This document shows positions 1 through 8,224 of a stretch of DNA of 15,397 nt, piece by piece. Location of the stretch: contig JAIRNM010000303.1 in NCBI GenBank assembly GCA_031258055.1, positions 1-15,397 on the forward strand, written 5' to 3'. The stretch's first letter is position 1. Each line of letters opens with the position of its first letter. The position numbers and the translations under genes were made by a program. Source of the DNA: Bifidobacteriaceae bacterium. Its GTDB lineage: Bacteria > Actinomycetota > Actinomycetes > Actinomycetales > WQXJ01. The notes beneath the pieces are model-generated. The model saw only the letters and a list, made by a program, of their open reading frames with translations. It was not told the DNA's origin and ran no database searches.

Positions 1-32
1 GCCCCGATTCCAGGCCACTGGTCAGATCGCCC

Positions 33-1637
33 TCAATCCGCTTGATAGGTCTTGGCGGCACCGGCACCGGCGCCGGCGCCAGGGGGAGCGACGCGCGCCA
101 GCGCCGCCTGACGGGCTGACTCGAATTCGTCCGTGACCGCGCTGGACGGCTTGGCCGTCAGAGCGGACACGATCAGGGCCACAACCAGGTTGAGCACGAA
201 TCCGGGCAGTATTTCATAGAGGTTTTCGGTGAGGACTGGGATGTTTCCCCAAATGAACACAGTGACCGCGCCCGTCACCATCCCAGCCAAGGCTCCCCAG
301 TTGGTCAGGCGTCGCCAGTAAAGCGACAGAATGATCACGGGGCCGAAGGAGGCGCCAAACCCGGCCCAGGCGAAAGCCACTAACTTGAGGATTGTGTCCT
401 GGGCGGTCAACGATAAGACGAAGGCAATCACCGCGACAACCAGGACAGCCAGGCGCCCAGCCAAGACCTCTTGTTGCTTGGACAACTTGTAGCGCCCACT
501 CTTCGCCAGTGACAGCAGGTCCACCACCAGGGCCGATGAACAAACCACCAACTGGGAAGACATAGTTGACATGACGGCGGCGAGCACCGCTGCTAGGACC
601 AATCCCGCCACCAACGGATGGAACAAGGCTTGCGCTAGCAGCAGGAAGACTTGCTCCTTGCGGCCGCCCAGCGGCGCGTCGGCGAAGTAGGCAATGCCGA
701 TCAACCCGGCGCCAATCGCTCCGGCGGCGGATAGGATCATCCAGCCAATGCCGATCCGTCGTCCCGCTTTGGCTTCGGCCGGAGAGCGCAGGGCCATGAA
801 CCGGACAATGATGTGCGGCTGGCCGAAGTACCCGAGTCCCCAGGCCGCGGCTGAGATGATCGCCACCAGGCCCGCCCAAGTCAGCGGGCCGCCGAAGAGG
901 TTTAGCCGATGCAGCCCGTCGATCGCGTCCAAGTCGGCGATGGTCTGACCGACGGCTCCCGGTCCGCCTAGTTGGATAAGGGCCATGATTGGGACCGTTA
1001 TGAGGGCTGCGAGCATAAGCAGGCCTTGCGCCACATCGGTCCAGGTGGCACCCAGGAAACCGCCGAAGAGGGTATAGAGCAAGGTCACTCCGCCCACTAT
1101 GACGATCCCCCAGACCGGGTTCAGGTGGAAGGCGGATTCGGTGAATGTGCCCGCCGCCACCATCCCGGAGCACACGTAGAAGGTGAAGTAGACCAGAATA
1201 ATGATGCCCGATGCGATCCTGAGAGCGCCTGATTTGTCGCGCGTCCGGTTGCCCAAGAAAGAGGGGATGGTCAGCGCGTTCCCGGCGATCTCGGTGTACG
1301 ACCGCAGCCGCGGCGCCACCAGCTTCCAGTTGAACCAGGCCCCGACTGTCAGGCCGATCGCGATCCAAGCCTCGACCAGCCCGCTGGCGTAAAGCGCCCC
1401 CGGCAATCCCATCAGCAGCCAGCCGGACATGTCCGCCGCCCCGGCCGAAAGCGCCGCCACCGCTGGCGGCAACCGCCTCCCGCCGAGCATGTAATCGTCG
1501 ATGTTCCCGGTCGAACGGTAGGCGCGGTAGCCGATGAACAGCATCAACGCCAGGTAGCAAACGATCGCCGCAGCCGTCCAGGCGGGGTGTTTGTTGGTCA
1601 AGGCCGGATCGGCCAAGATGTACAGTTCCGGGCTCAT
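33..1637 (-). CDS. putP: Sodium/proline symporter (PutP family)
   Basis: A 534-residue integral membrane transporter of the sodium:solute symporter family that couples Na+ influx to L-proline uptake. The sequence shows about a dozen hydrophobic segments. It has family-typical stretches: ADMSGWLLMGLPGALY near residues 68-83, a GGFLGATWTD loop near 192-201, QPHIIVRFMALRS at 273-285, and MSTMSSQLVVCSS at 356-368, which matches the conserved Ser/Thr-rich helix that lines the Na+ site in PutP. I chose the ATG at 1637 because GGGAG lies just upstream and the protein then begins close to the family norm. A GTG at 1676 would add 13 residues but has no ribosome binding site. The C-terminus ends in a low-complexity Gly-Ala run (GAGAGAGAA) encoded by GC repeats near 58-82. 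No partner gene such as putA is next to it. Proline is the inferred substrate; a related solute is possible. Confidence 0.9.
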   Translation of the reverse strand: MSPELYILADPALTNKHPAWTAAAIVCYLALMLFIGYRAYRSTGNIDDYMLGGRRLPPAVAALSAGAADMSGWLLMGLPGALYASGLVEAWIAIGLTVGAWFNWKLVAPRLRSYTEIAGNALTIPSFLGNRTRDKSGALRIASGIIILVYFTFYVCSGMVAAGTFTESAFHLNPVWGIVIVGGVTLLYTLFGGFLGATWTDVAQGLLMLAALITVPIMALIQLGGPGAVGQTIADLDAIDGLHRLNLFGGPLTWAGLVAIISAAAWGLGYFGQPHIIVRFMALRSPAEAKAGRRIGIGWMILSAAGAIGAGLIGIAYFADAPLGGRKEQVFLLLAQALFHPLVAGLVLAAVLAAVMSTMSSQLVVCSSALVVDLLSLAKSGRYKLSKQQEVLAGRLAVLVVAVIAFVLSLTAQDTILKLVAFAWAGFGASFGPVIILSLYWRRLTNWGALAGMVTGAVTVFIWGNIPVLTENLYEILPGFVLNLVVALIVSALTAKPSSAVTDEFESARQAALARVAPPGAGAGAGAAKTYQAD

Positions 1638-1685
1638 ATGTCTCCCAACGAGATAAGGCTGGTCGGCGCCAAGCACCGGACCGAG

Positions 1686-1707
1686 CTATCGCCACCGCTG
1701 GCGATGG
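1686..1707 (-). promoter_or_regulatory. Hairpin and possible promoter upstream of putP
   Basis: Perfect 7-bp inverted repeat (ATCGCCA, CCGC loop, TGGCGAT; 1688-1705), extended by a G-C and a G-U pair. It lies 49-70 nt upstream of the putP start. On the minus strand a TAGGGT box (1718-1713) sits just before it, so a transcript could begin right at this hairpin. No good -35 is visible. It could be an operator or a 5' mRNA hairpin; which one is not decidable here. Confidence 0.35.
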
Positions 1708-1844
1708 TTGCCACCCTAACACGTGCCCGCTTTGCTTTGACATATACCCGCCGATGCCGTTGGCCTACTAAGCGCCGCCCTTGCGTTGACCTTCGTACCC
1801 GCGGTCATCCTCGGGGAACGGCCGTCCCCTTGCCCGCCGCTGCC

Positions 1845-1979
1845 GTCATCCTCGCCATCATCCACAGAGTCGCAGGATCTGGTTGACCCAGGGAGATCCC
1901 GCGTCTGCGCTCCGCTCCGCGCGGGATGACAAAGGGCTCAGCTTCTCCTCACCATCCGGCGCGCAGTCGCAGGATCTCC
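1845..1979. repeat. Cluster of three REP-like palindromic repeats
   Basis: Most of the 369-bp gap between ung and putP is occupied by three related elements of about 36 nt with the pattern AGATCCyGCGwCT ... GGATGAC. Copy 1 is on the minus strand (1845-1880), copy 2 on the plus strand (1894-1930) and copy 3 on the minus strand (1942-1977, with a degenerate end). Copies 1 and 3 align without gaps over 32 bases with 25 identities, including 13 identical bases (AGTCGCAGGATCT at 1868-1880 and 1965-1977). Copy 2 has a perfect 8-bp stem (ATCCCGCG 1896-1903 with CGCGGGAT 1920-1927). Alternating orientation is typical of bacterial interspersed REP clusters. No open reading frame here looks real. Confidence 0.6.
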
Positions 1980-2006
1980 TGATGAGGTGGGTTAATGCCA
2001 AGTGAT

Positions 2007-2687
2007 CTAGGGCAGGCGCCAGTCGACCGGGCTGGCGCTCTGTTCGGCCAACTGGGTGTTGGCGCGACTAAAGGGGCGCGAGCCGAAGAAGCCGCGACTG
2101 GCCGAGAGCGGCGAGGGGTGGACCGATTCAATCCGGGGTACATCGCCTAGGCGGGGTGCGAGGCTAGCGGCGTCTTTCCCCCACAGGATCGCCACTAGCG
2201 GAAGCCCCCGCCCGGCCAGCATCTCAATGGCATGGTCTGTGATGGGCTCCCAACCTTTGCCCCGGTGGGAGCGCGGTTCGCCTGGCTGGACGGTCAGGAC
2301 CCGATTGAGCAGCATAACGCCGCGTTCGCACCACGGAGTCAGGTCGCCGTTGCGGGGCGGTGGGACGGCGGCATCGGCCATCAATTCGGTAAATATGTTC
2401 CGCAACGAAGGCGGCAGCGGCCAGACGTTCGGCGCGACTGAAAAACTCAAGCCGACCGGGTGGCCCGGCGTAGGGTAGGGGTCCTGCCCCACAATCAGCA
2501 CCTTCACCTGGTCAAAGGGGTAAGTGAAGGCGCGCAGCACGTTCTGTCCGGCGGGCAGGTAGCCGCGTCCAGCGGCGTTTTCGGCTCGTAAGAAACGGCC
2601 CATCGCTCGGATTTGTGGTTCTACCGCTTGCAGAGCGGAGGCCCAACCGGGGTCGATAAGTTGGTCGAGGGGCGCTGGTTGGTTCAC
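2007..2687 (-). CDS. ung: Uracil-DNA glycosylase, family 1
   Basis: Base-excision repair enzyme that removes uracil from DNA. Residues are numbered from the GTG at 2687 (226 residues, the usual family size). The water-activating motif GQDPYPTPG is at 67-75 with catalytic Asp69, followed by [14 protein letters not shown] contains the uracil-reading Asn128, and [17 protein letters not shown] at 190-206 contains catalytic His190. The actinobacterial GQDPYP variant (Pro for the common His) is present, and the protein ends in DWRLP as in mycobacterial Ung. The reading frame stays open upstream to 3098, but that part has no Ung similarity and runs antisense to the DUF3263 gene. Start choice is uncertain: the GTG at 2687 and a TTG at 2711 are both possible, and neither has a strong ribosome binding site. 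Confidence 0.93.
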   Translation of the reverse strand: MNQPAPLDQLIDPGWASALQAVEPQIRAMGRFLRAENAAGRGYLPAGQNVLRAFTYPFDQVKVLIVGQDPYPTPGHPVGLSFSVAPNVWPLPPSLRNIFTELMADAAVPPPRNGDLTPWCERGVMLLNRVLTVQPGEPRSHRGKGWEPITDHAIEMLAGRGLPLVAILWGKDAASLAPRLGDVPRIESVHPSPLSASRGFFGSRPFSRANTQLAEQSASPVDWRLP

Positions 2688-2848
2688 AGCCCAAGACGTT
2701 ACCGCTTCCAACAGCTTTACCCCGGTTGAATGCGCCGCGACCTTATGGGTGTCGTTGACAACAAGAGGCGGGCAAAACACGGTCGTCTTGCCAGGACCCA
2801 GTTGAATAGAGCGGTTAGAGTGGCTGCGGAAGGTTTCGAAGGGTTCGA

Positions 2849-2855
2849 GGGAGGA
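2849..2855 (+). promoter_or_regulatory. Ribosome binding site deciding the DUF3263 start
   Basis: A GGGAGGA-type Shine-Dalgarno sequence lies a few bases before the ATG at 2859. It argues against the in-frame ATG at 2730, which would add 43 residues unlike the family. Confidence 0.65.
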
Positions 2856-2858
2856 TTG

Positions 2859-3137
2859 ATGGGCCAGGCTGAACGGGCTAAGCGCTCGGGGCTCGGGCAG
2901 GCCGAGCAGCGTGTGCTGATGTTCGAGCGCCAGCATTGGTGCTACGAGGGCTCCAAAGAAACGGCCATACGCGAACTCTTTGATATGCGTCCGACCAGCT
3001 ATTATGAGTGGCTGAGTCGGCTGATCGACACTGACGAGGCGCTCGCTTTTGATCCCCAGTTGGTCAAGCGGCTGCGCCGCCAACGCCTCGAACGCCACCG
3101 GGCGCGCTCCGCCCGGCGTCTCGATTCGACTCCCTAG
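2859..3137 (+). CDS. DUF3263 family protein
   Basis: A 92-residue basic protein of a small actinobacterial family of unknown function. The recognisable core is [20 protein letters not shown] followed by [16 protein letters not shown], then [20 protein letters not shown]. It looks like a compact helical, possibly helix-turn-helix, fold with an Arg-rich C-terminal helix. This is compatible with nucleic-acid binding, but that is inference from composition only. The start is set by a strong GGGAGGA ribosome binding site. It is divergent from ung, and 29 nt separate it from the LytR_C gene, so the two may be cotranscribed. A TAGAGT box at 2816-2821 is a possible -10, but no clear -35 goes with it. 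No catalytic residues are evident. Confidence 0.85.
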   Translation: MGQAERAKRSGLGQAEQRVLMFERQHWCYEGSKETAIRELFDMRPTSYYEWLSRLIDTDEALAFDPQLVKRLRRQRLERHRARSARRLDSTP

Positions 3138-3166
3138 ACAACTCTGAACCTATAGGCTATGACACC

Positions 3167-3787
3167 GTGAGCAAGAACGCATACCCGTACCCGCCGGATG
3201 AGTTCGATCAAGTCGACGTCAATTCCAGACCGAAGGAGGTCCACGCCGCCCGTCGTGGCATGTGGAACCGGGTCTGGCCGTTCTTGTTGGTGATTGTGCT
3301 CGTGCCGGCTGTGGCCTTCTTGGTTGTCCATTTCTTGGCTGACCGGCTGCCGGGCGCGGGAACCGCCAGTTCACCGCCGCCCTCAACTGCGGGCGAGGTC
3401 TCGGCGACTCCGGTTGAGCCACCCGCCGACAACACTGATGTGCCGCCTCCAACCGAGCCGGAAGTACCGCCGCCAACTGAACCCGAAGCGCCGCCGCCGG
3501 ATACGCCCACCGAAACGGTCGACCAGTCCGTCACCGTGACGATCCACAACAACGGCCCGACTAGGGGAGCGGCGGCCACCGCTGCCGAGCAACTGAAGAA
3601 CGCCGGATTCAACAACGCCAATTTCGTCACCAGCTTGAACGACACGACGCCCGCCTCATCAACGGTGTACTACTCGACCGACACCCAAAAGGCCGCTGCT
3701 GACCTGATCGCCTCGACCCTGTCGATAACCGCGATTGAACTGAACCCGCAGGTCGCGGGCGGCAATATTGTGGTCGTGCTGAAGTAG
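3167..3787 (+). CDS. LytR C-terminal domain membrane protein
   Basis: A 206-residue single-pass membrane protein. The cytoplasmic N-terminus (1-35) is followed by one membrane helix (about 37-57, PFLLVIVLVPAVAFLVVHFL). A Pro/Glu/Thr-rich extracytoplasmic linker (66-117) carries tandem PPPTEPE units. A LytR_C domain occupies about 120-206, beginning VTVTIHNNGPTRGAA and ending GGNIVVVLK. This domain also occurs at the C-terminus of LytR-CpsA-Psr ligases, which attach glycopolymers to peptidoglycan, but here the catalytic LCP domain is absent. A role at the cell envelope is inferred; its ligand is unknown. The GTG start has no Shine-Dalgarno sequence. A TAGGCT box ends 8 nt upstream, so the mRNA may be leaderless. 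It follows DUF3263 and precedes groL. Confidence 0.85.
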   Translation: MSKNAYPYPPDEFDQVDVNSRPKEVHAARRGMWNRVWPFLLVIVLVPAVAFLVVHFLADRLPGAGTASSPPPSTAGEVSATPVEPPADNTDVPPPTEPEVPPPTEPEAPPPDTPTETVDQSVTVTIHNNGPTRGAAATAAEQLKNAGFNNANFVTSLNDTTPASSTVYYSTDTQKAAADLIASTLSITAIELNPQVAGGNIVVVLK

Positions 3788-3827
3788 GCGCGGACCTATC
3801 CGTCAAGTGGAACGGGACTGTCATTCG

Positions 3828-3854
3828 CTTGCACTCTCAGTGGTAGAGTGCTAA
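3828..3854 (+). promoter_or_regulatory. CIRCE operator 1 (HrcA site) upstream of groL
   Basis: CTTGCACTC, 9-nt spacer, GAGTGCTAA. The right half is a perfect match to the CIRCE consensus (TTAGCACTC-N9-GAGTGCTAA); the left half has two mismatches. CIRCE is bound by the heat-shock repressor HrcA. A candidate promoter overlaps it: TTGCAC (3829-3834), 17-nt spacer, TAACCA (3852-3857). HrcA binding would then block the promoter itself. Confidence 0.92.
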
Positions 3855-3861
3855 CCATTAA

Positions 3862-3888
3862 TTAGCACTCTCGCCTTGAGAGTGATAA
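3862..3888 (+). promoter_or_regulatory. CIRCE operator 2 (HrcA site) upstream of groL
   Basis: TTAGCACTC, 9-nt spacer, GAGTGATAA. The left half is perfect and the right half has one mismatch. It lies 7 bp beyond the first CIRCE, so the two sites form a tandem operator. If the promoter overlapping the first site is real, this copy lies at or just after the transcription start. Confidence 0.92.
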
Positions 3889-3920
3889 CGAACCTGGTGA
3901 GGTTCCGAGGGCCCGCGTGA

Positions 3921-5627
<1,707 letters not shown>

Positions 5628-5693
5628 GCCAACCAATCAGTAGGTCGGCGGCTGGGCTCGGTTAGGGCCACCGCTGGACTGAGCAGTTTTACC

Positions 5694-5737
5694 GGCCCGG
5701 GGCCAGTGTTTTCCGTAGCGCTGGTTCCGGGCCTTTT
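5694..5737 (+). terminator. Rho-independent terminator after groL
   Basis: A 13-bp stem: GGCCCGGGGCCAG (5694-5706) pairs with CTGGTTCCGGGCC (5721-5733) with only two G-U wobbles. The loop is 14 nt, and TTTT follows immediately. It ends 67 nt after the groL stop codon. Confidence 0.85.
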
Positions 5738-5829
5738 GGTTGGTATTTGCGGCGTGTCGTGATAAGAACCAATCGGTACGGAAGCCGGATGAGATGCGCG
5801 ATCTAGGTAAAAGCGCTAGTTTGAGAGCC

Positions 5830-6492
5830 ATGGATTCCACGGCGACCCCCGTGCGGATCGGGATTATTGAGGACGAGGACCTGCTCCGGTCTATGTTGAC
5901 CGACCTCGCGTCCGCTCACCCCGGCCTGCGAGTTGTTGGCGCCGCCTCCGGCGCCGCCGACGCCCGGGTCAAGTTCCCGCCCGGCTCAGTCGATCTGGTC
6001 TTGATGGATGTGGTGCTCGGCGACGGCAATGGCGTCGCACTAGGCGTGTCAATGCAGCGCGCTGATCCGAATCTGATTGTCATGTTGTTGTCCAGCCACG
6101 ATGTCATGGATCTGGTGATCTCCATCGGGTCGAATGTCTCGCGGCCTTGGTCCTATCTGTCGAAACGATCCTCGGTCACTAAAGAGGTCCTTTTTCGCGC
6201 CATTGAGGCGGCCGTCCGAGGCGAAGTCATCTTGGATCCTGAGTTGACCGAACGGTCTACCGCCCGTGAGGGCACCGCTATCTCGCAACTCTCGGGCGCG
6301 CAGCTACAAGTCTTGCGTCTGGTGGCGCAAGGATTTTCTAACGCCACCGCCGCCGATCTGCTGGGGCTGTCCCGGCGCTCGGTTGAGAACCACCTGCAGG
6401 CGATCTACCGAACCCTCGGCATCACCTCGCACGACGCCTCCCCCCGCGTCGCCGCGGTGTTGCGGTTCCTGCAGCAAACATCGCGAAGATAG
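5830..6492 (+). CDS. NarL/LuxR-type two-component response regulator
   Basis: A 220-residue response regulator. The receiver domain (about 8-130) has the acidic pocket IIEDED (12-17), phospho-acceptor Asp60 in LVLMDVVLGDGNG, the switch Ser in MLLSSHD (86-91) and conserved Lys112 in YLSKRSS. A LuxR-type helix-turn-helix follows at about 152-200: LSGAQLQVLRLVAQGFSNAT, then LLGLSRRSVENHLQAIYRTL. Upstream in-frame codons extend to 5740, but the ATG at 5830 gives the family-sized protein. A TAGTTT box (5817-5822) sits 7 nt before it, as in leaderless promoters, although GAGAG also offers a weak ribosome binding site. The histidine kinase starts 6 nt after the stop, so the two genes form one operon and almost certainly a cognate pair. 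The signal sensed is unknown. Confidence 0.92.
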   Translation: MDSTATPVRIGIIEDEDLLRSMLTDLASAHPGLRVVGAASGAADARVKFPPGSVDLVLMDVVLGDGNGVALGVSMQRADPNLIVMLLSSHDVMDLVISIGSNVSRPWSYLSKRSSVTKEVLFRAIEAAVRGEVILDPELTERSTAREGTAISQLSGAQLQVLRLVAQGFSNATAADLLGLSRRSVENHLQAIYRTLGITSHDASPRVAAVLRFLQQTSRR

Positions 6493-6498
6493 CCGCCT

Positions 6499-7779
6499 GT
6501 GGGAAACCGGCGGCGTTGGCCAATCTGGCCGCGAATCACCGATGAATCTGGGGAACGGTGGGTCTACCTGAGTTTCGCCGTCTCGATGCTGCTTGTGATC
6601 TCGTTGTCGCTAGTGCTCGAATGGTTGGCGGTCTGGCGCTGGTCCGCGCTGCTGACGGCCGACCCGCTCTTAGGCGGCAGCTATCTTCTCGGTATCTGGT
6701 CGTTCGCTTTTGTGCCCGCCTTAATCGGAGCGGCTGGGCTGGTCCCCTTCTATCCCGCGAACGAATCCTGGCTCTGGCGTGCGACCGTCGCCCTAGTCTT
6801 CTCTTTGGGGGCTGGTGCTCTGCGGTTCGGAGTTGAATTCGCGGTTTGGGGAGCCGCTTTCCTGGCTGGGCCGGTCTTCCTTGAGGGCCTGCTTTCGGTG
6901 ATGGTGCCGTTCTCCTGCATCACCGTCTCAATGTACCTGGCGAAGTCCCAGATCCGGTCGGTCAAGGCGGAACGGCTGGTCACTGAGATGGAATTCCAAG
7001 CCCGTCAATCAGCCTTGGAGCATGAGAACGCCGAACTCAGAGTGCGGCGCGAAATGTCGGCGGTTCTCCACGACCAGATCCAGCAGCGCCTGGTCTTCGC
7101 GGCGGCCCGCCTCCAAGGCGAGATAATCCCGATGGCCCGCGCCAACGATGACCGGGTCGCCATCGAATTGCTGGAGGAAATCATCGGGGACATTGACCGT
7201 TTGCGCGAGGATGATGTGCGCCAACTGTCGCATTCGCTTTTCCCGGTCGGCGCTGACATGGGATTGCACCAAGCGGTTGCTCTGGCGATCGGCCGGGTCC
7301 CCGCCAGCGTTTCGGTACGGGTAGACACCTCCGATCGAGCCGCTGCCTTCGACACGGTCACTGAGCCCACCTTGGACATCGCTGCCCGCGCCACTTTGGT
7401 TTCTGTCCTTGATGAGGCCATTACTAACGCTCTGAAACATGGCGCCGCCAAGGCGATTGAGGTCTCGCTCGACCTGGAAGGGGACGGAGCCGACCGCCGC
7501 TTGGTTATGCGGGTCAGCAACGACGGGAAGCCATTGCCGGAGGGTGTCGGTCCGAGCGGTGGTCTGGCCCGCCACCGCCAGCACTTTGAGGCTAGGGGCG
7601 GCTCCATCGCCCTCGGTTCATCCGCTGCCGGGAAGCCGGAATTGGTTGCCTCCTGGCCGGTGCCCGATGCCGTCGCCACGCCCAGCCCAGCCGGTTCAGC
7701 TAAGGGAGCGGCTGGGCTGGGCAGTGCCCGTGGGAGATCACGGCCCAGTCAAGCCTCACCGCCGGACAGCGCGGATTAG
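6499..7779 (+). CDS. Membrane sensor histidine kinase (HisKA_3-type)
   Basis: A 426-residue sensor kinase, partner of the preceding NarL-type regulator. Four or five membrane segments occupy about residues 22-146, with no large extracytoplasmic domain, which suggests sensing within or near the membrane. A coiled-coil linker (150-188) leads to the dimerisation/phosphotransfer site LHDQIQQRL with His191. The HATPase domain shows the N-box DEAITNALKHG (305-315, Asn310), the NDGKP motif at 341-345 and a diverged G-box, GPSGGLARHRQHFEARGG (351-368). After residue 390 the tail is a low-complexity Ala/Ser/Pro/Gly run. Its coding DNA contains a perfect 13-bp inverted repeat, so the tail may be non-conserved read-out rather than a domain. 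The GTG start, 6 nt after the regulator stop, lacks a clear ribosome binding site. Confidence 0.9.
   Translation: MGNRRRWPIWPRITDESGERWVYLSFAVSMLLVISLSLVLEWLAVWRWSALLTADPLLGGSYLLGIWSFAFVPALIGAAGLVPFYPANESWLWRATVALVFSLGAGALRFGVEFAVWGAAFLAGPVFLEGLLSVMVPFSCITVSMYLAKSQIRSVKAERLVTEMEFQARQSALEHENAELRVRREMSAVLHDQIQQRLVFAAARLQGEIIPMARANDDRVAIELLEEIIGDIDRLREDDVRQLSHSLFPVGADMGLHQAVALAIGRVPASVSVRVDTSDRAAAFDTVTEPTLDIAARATLVSVLDEAITNALKHGAAKAIEVSLDLEGDGADRRLVMRVSNDGKPLPEGVGPSGGLARHRQHFEARGGSIALGSSAAGKPELVASWPVPDAVATPSPAGSAKGAAGLGSARGRSRPSQASPPDSAD
7680..7722. repeat. Perfect 13-bp inverted repeat inside the kinase 3' end
   Basis: GCCCAGCCCAGCC (7680-7692) and GGCTGGGCTGGGC (7710-7722) are exact reverse complements separated by 17 nt. 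It looks like a terminator stem but is not followed by a T run and lies about 55 nt before the stop codon. Confidence 0.7.
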
Positions 7780-7818
7780 CGGCGCGCCGCCGACTAAGCT
7801 TCGCCTAGACCGGCGGTG
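7757..7818. terminator. Hairpin region between convergent genes
   Basis: CACCGCCGG (7757-7765) and CCGGCGGTG (7810-7818) are perfect 9-bp inverted arms. Inside them lies a 12-bp palindrome, GCGGCGCGCCGC (7779-7790), that overlaps the kinase stop codon. The plus-strand kinase and the minus-strand WXG100 gene end towards each other here, so a bidirectional terminator without a T run is plausible but unproven. Confidence 0.4.
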
Positions 7819-7827
7819 CGGGCCAGA

Positions 7828-8118
7828 TCAACGGGCGAAAAGCGATGTGTTCGCTTGTTCAACTTCGGCATAACCCTGGCTGGCGGCGACCAGCGACTGG
7901 CTGAGCGAGGCGAGGGCTTCTTCGACCACCCGCTGGGCGCTCCGCCATTGCTCCATTGCTCCGGCGAAGGCGGTTGAAGCGGACCCTGTCCAGACGCTAG
8001 CCAGTTCCGCGCAGTGACCGTTGAGGGCGCCGATTTCGCCTTGGATCACACCGATCGAGCCGTTGGCGGCGCTCGCCACAACTGACAGGGTTTCCGAATT
8101 GACTTGAAAAACACTCAT
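7828..8118 (-). CDS. WXG100 family protein (ESAT-6-like type VII secretion substrate)
   Basis: A 96-residue protein of WXG100 size that should fold as a helical hairpin. The turn motif Trp43-Thr44-Gly45 (SVWTGSASTAF) separates two amphipathic helices, and the N-terminus MSVFQVNSETLSVVASAANG is typical of the family. Such proteins are secreted, usually as dimers, by type VII (ESX) machinery. No EccC-like ATPase or second WXG100 gene is present in the window, so this is an orphan copy. The C-terminus, YAEVEQANTSLFAR, contains a YxxxE-like element (YAEVE) of the kind used as a secretion signal, although the usual spacing cannot be confirmed. The ATG at 8118 has AAGGAG (8134-8129) about 10 nt upstream. 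The leader upstream has alternative hairpins that could regulate translation. Confidence 0.88.
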   Translation of the reverse strand: MSVFQVNSETLSVVASAANGSIGVIQGEIGALNGHCAELASVWTGSASTAFAGAMEQWRSAQRVVEEALASLSQSLVAASQGYAEVEQANTSLFAR

Positions 8119-8124
8119 GGTTTC

Positions 8125-8165
8125 ACGACTCCTTGTCTTAGCGATGAGTCGTCCAAGCGCGACTC
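8125..8165 (-). promoter_or_regulatory. Possible switch-like leader of the WXG100 gene
   Basis: On the minus strand three segments occur in order: A = GAGTCG (8165-8160), B = ACGACTC (8152-8146) and C = GAGTCGT (8131-8125). A can pair with B (6 bp, 8-nt loop) or B with C (7 bp, 14-nt loop). The B-C helix would cover the GAG of the Shine-Dalgarno AAGGAG (8134-8129); the A-B helix would leave it free. The same repeats could instead be protein-binding half-sites on DNA. A candidate promoter precedes it: CCGACA (8202-8197), 18-nt spacer, TAGCCT (8178-8173). This would place the transcript start just before segment A. Confidence 0.4.
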
Positions 8166-8224
8166 TCAGGCCAGGCTAGGCACCGGGGACGGGGCCTGTC
8201 GGTCAGAAACAAAAGGCCTGTGGA

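Noticed and set aside
214..1743. 509-codon minus-strand open frame overlapping putP
   Set aside because: Arg/Gly/Pro-rich translation with no family features. It is a GC-rich alternative frame of the clear PutP gene.
2688..3098. N-terminal extension of the Ung reading frame
   Set aside because: No Ung homology in that part, and it runs antisense to the DUF3263 gene, which has a strong ribosome binding site.
5637..5840. 67-codon minus-strand frame in the groL-regulator gap
   Set aside because: It spans the groL terminator and the start of the regulator gene and resembles no known family.
7661..7677. 17-base exact repeat TGCCCGATGCCGTCGCC also at 11594-11610
   Set aside because: The flanks do not align. 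GC-rich composition makes an occasional match of this length plausible by chance, so I do not call it a mobile or recombination site.
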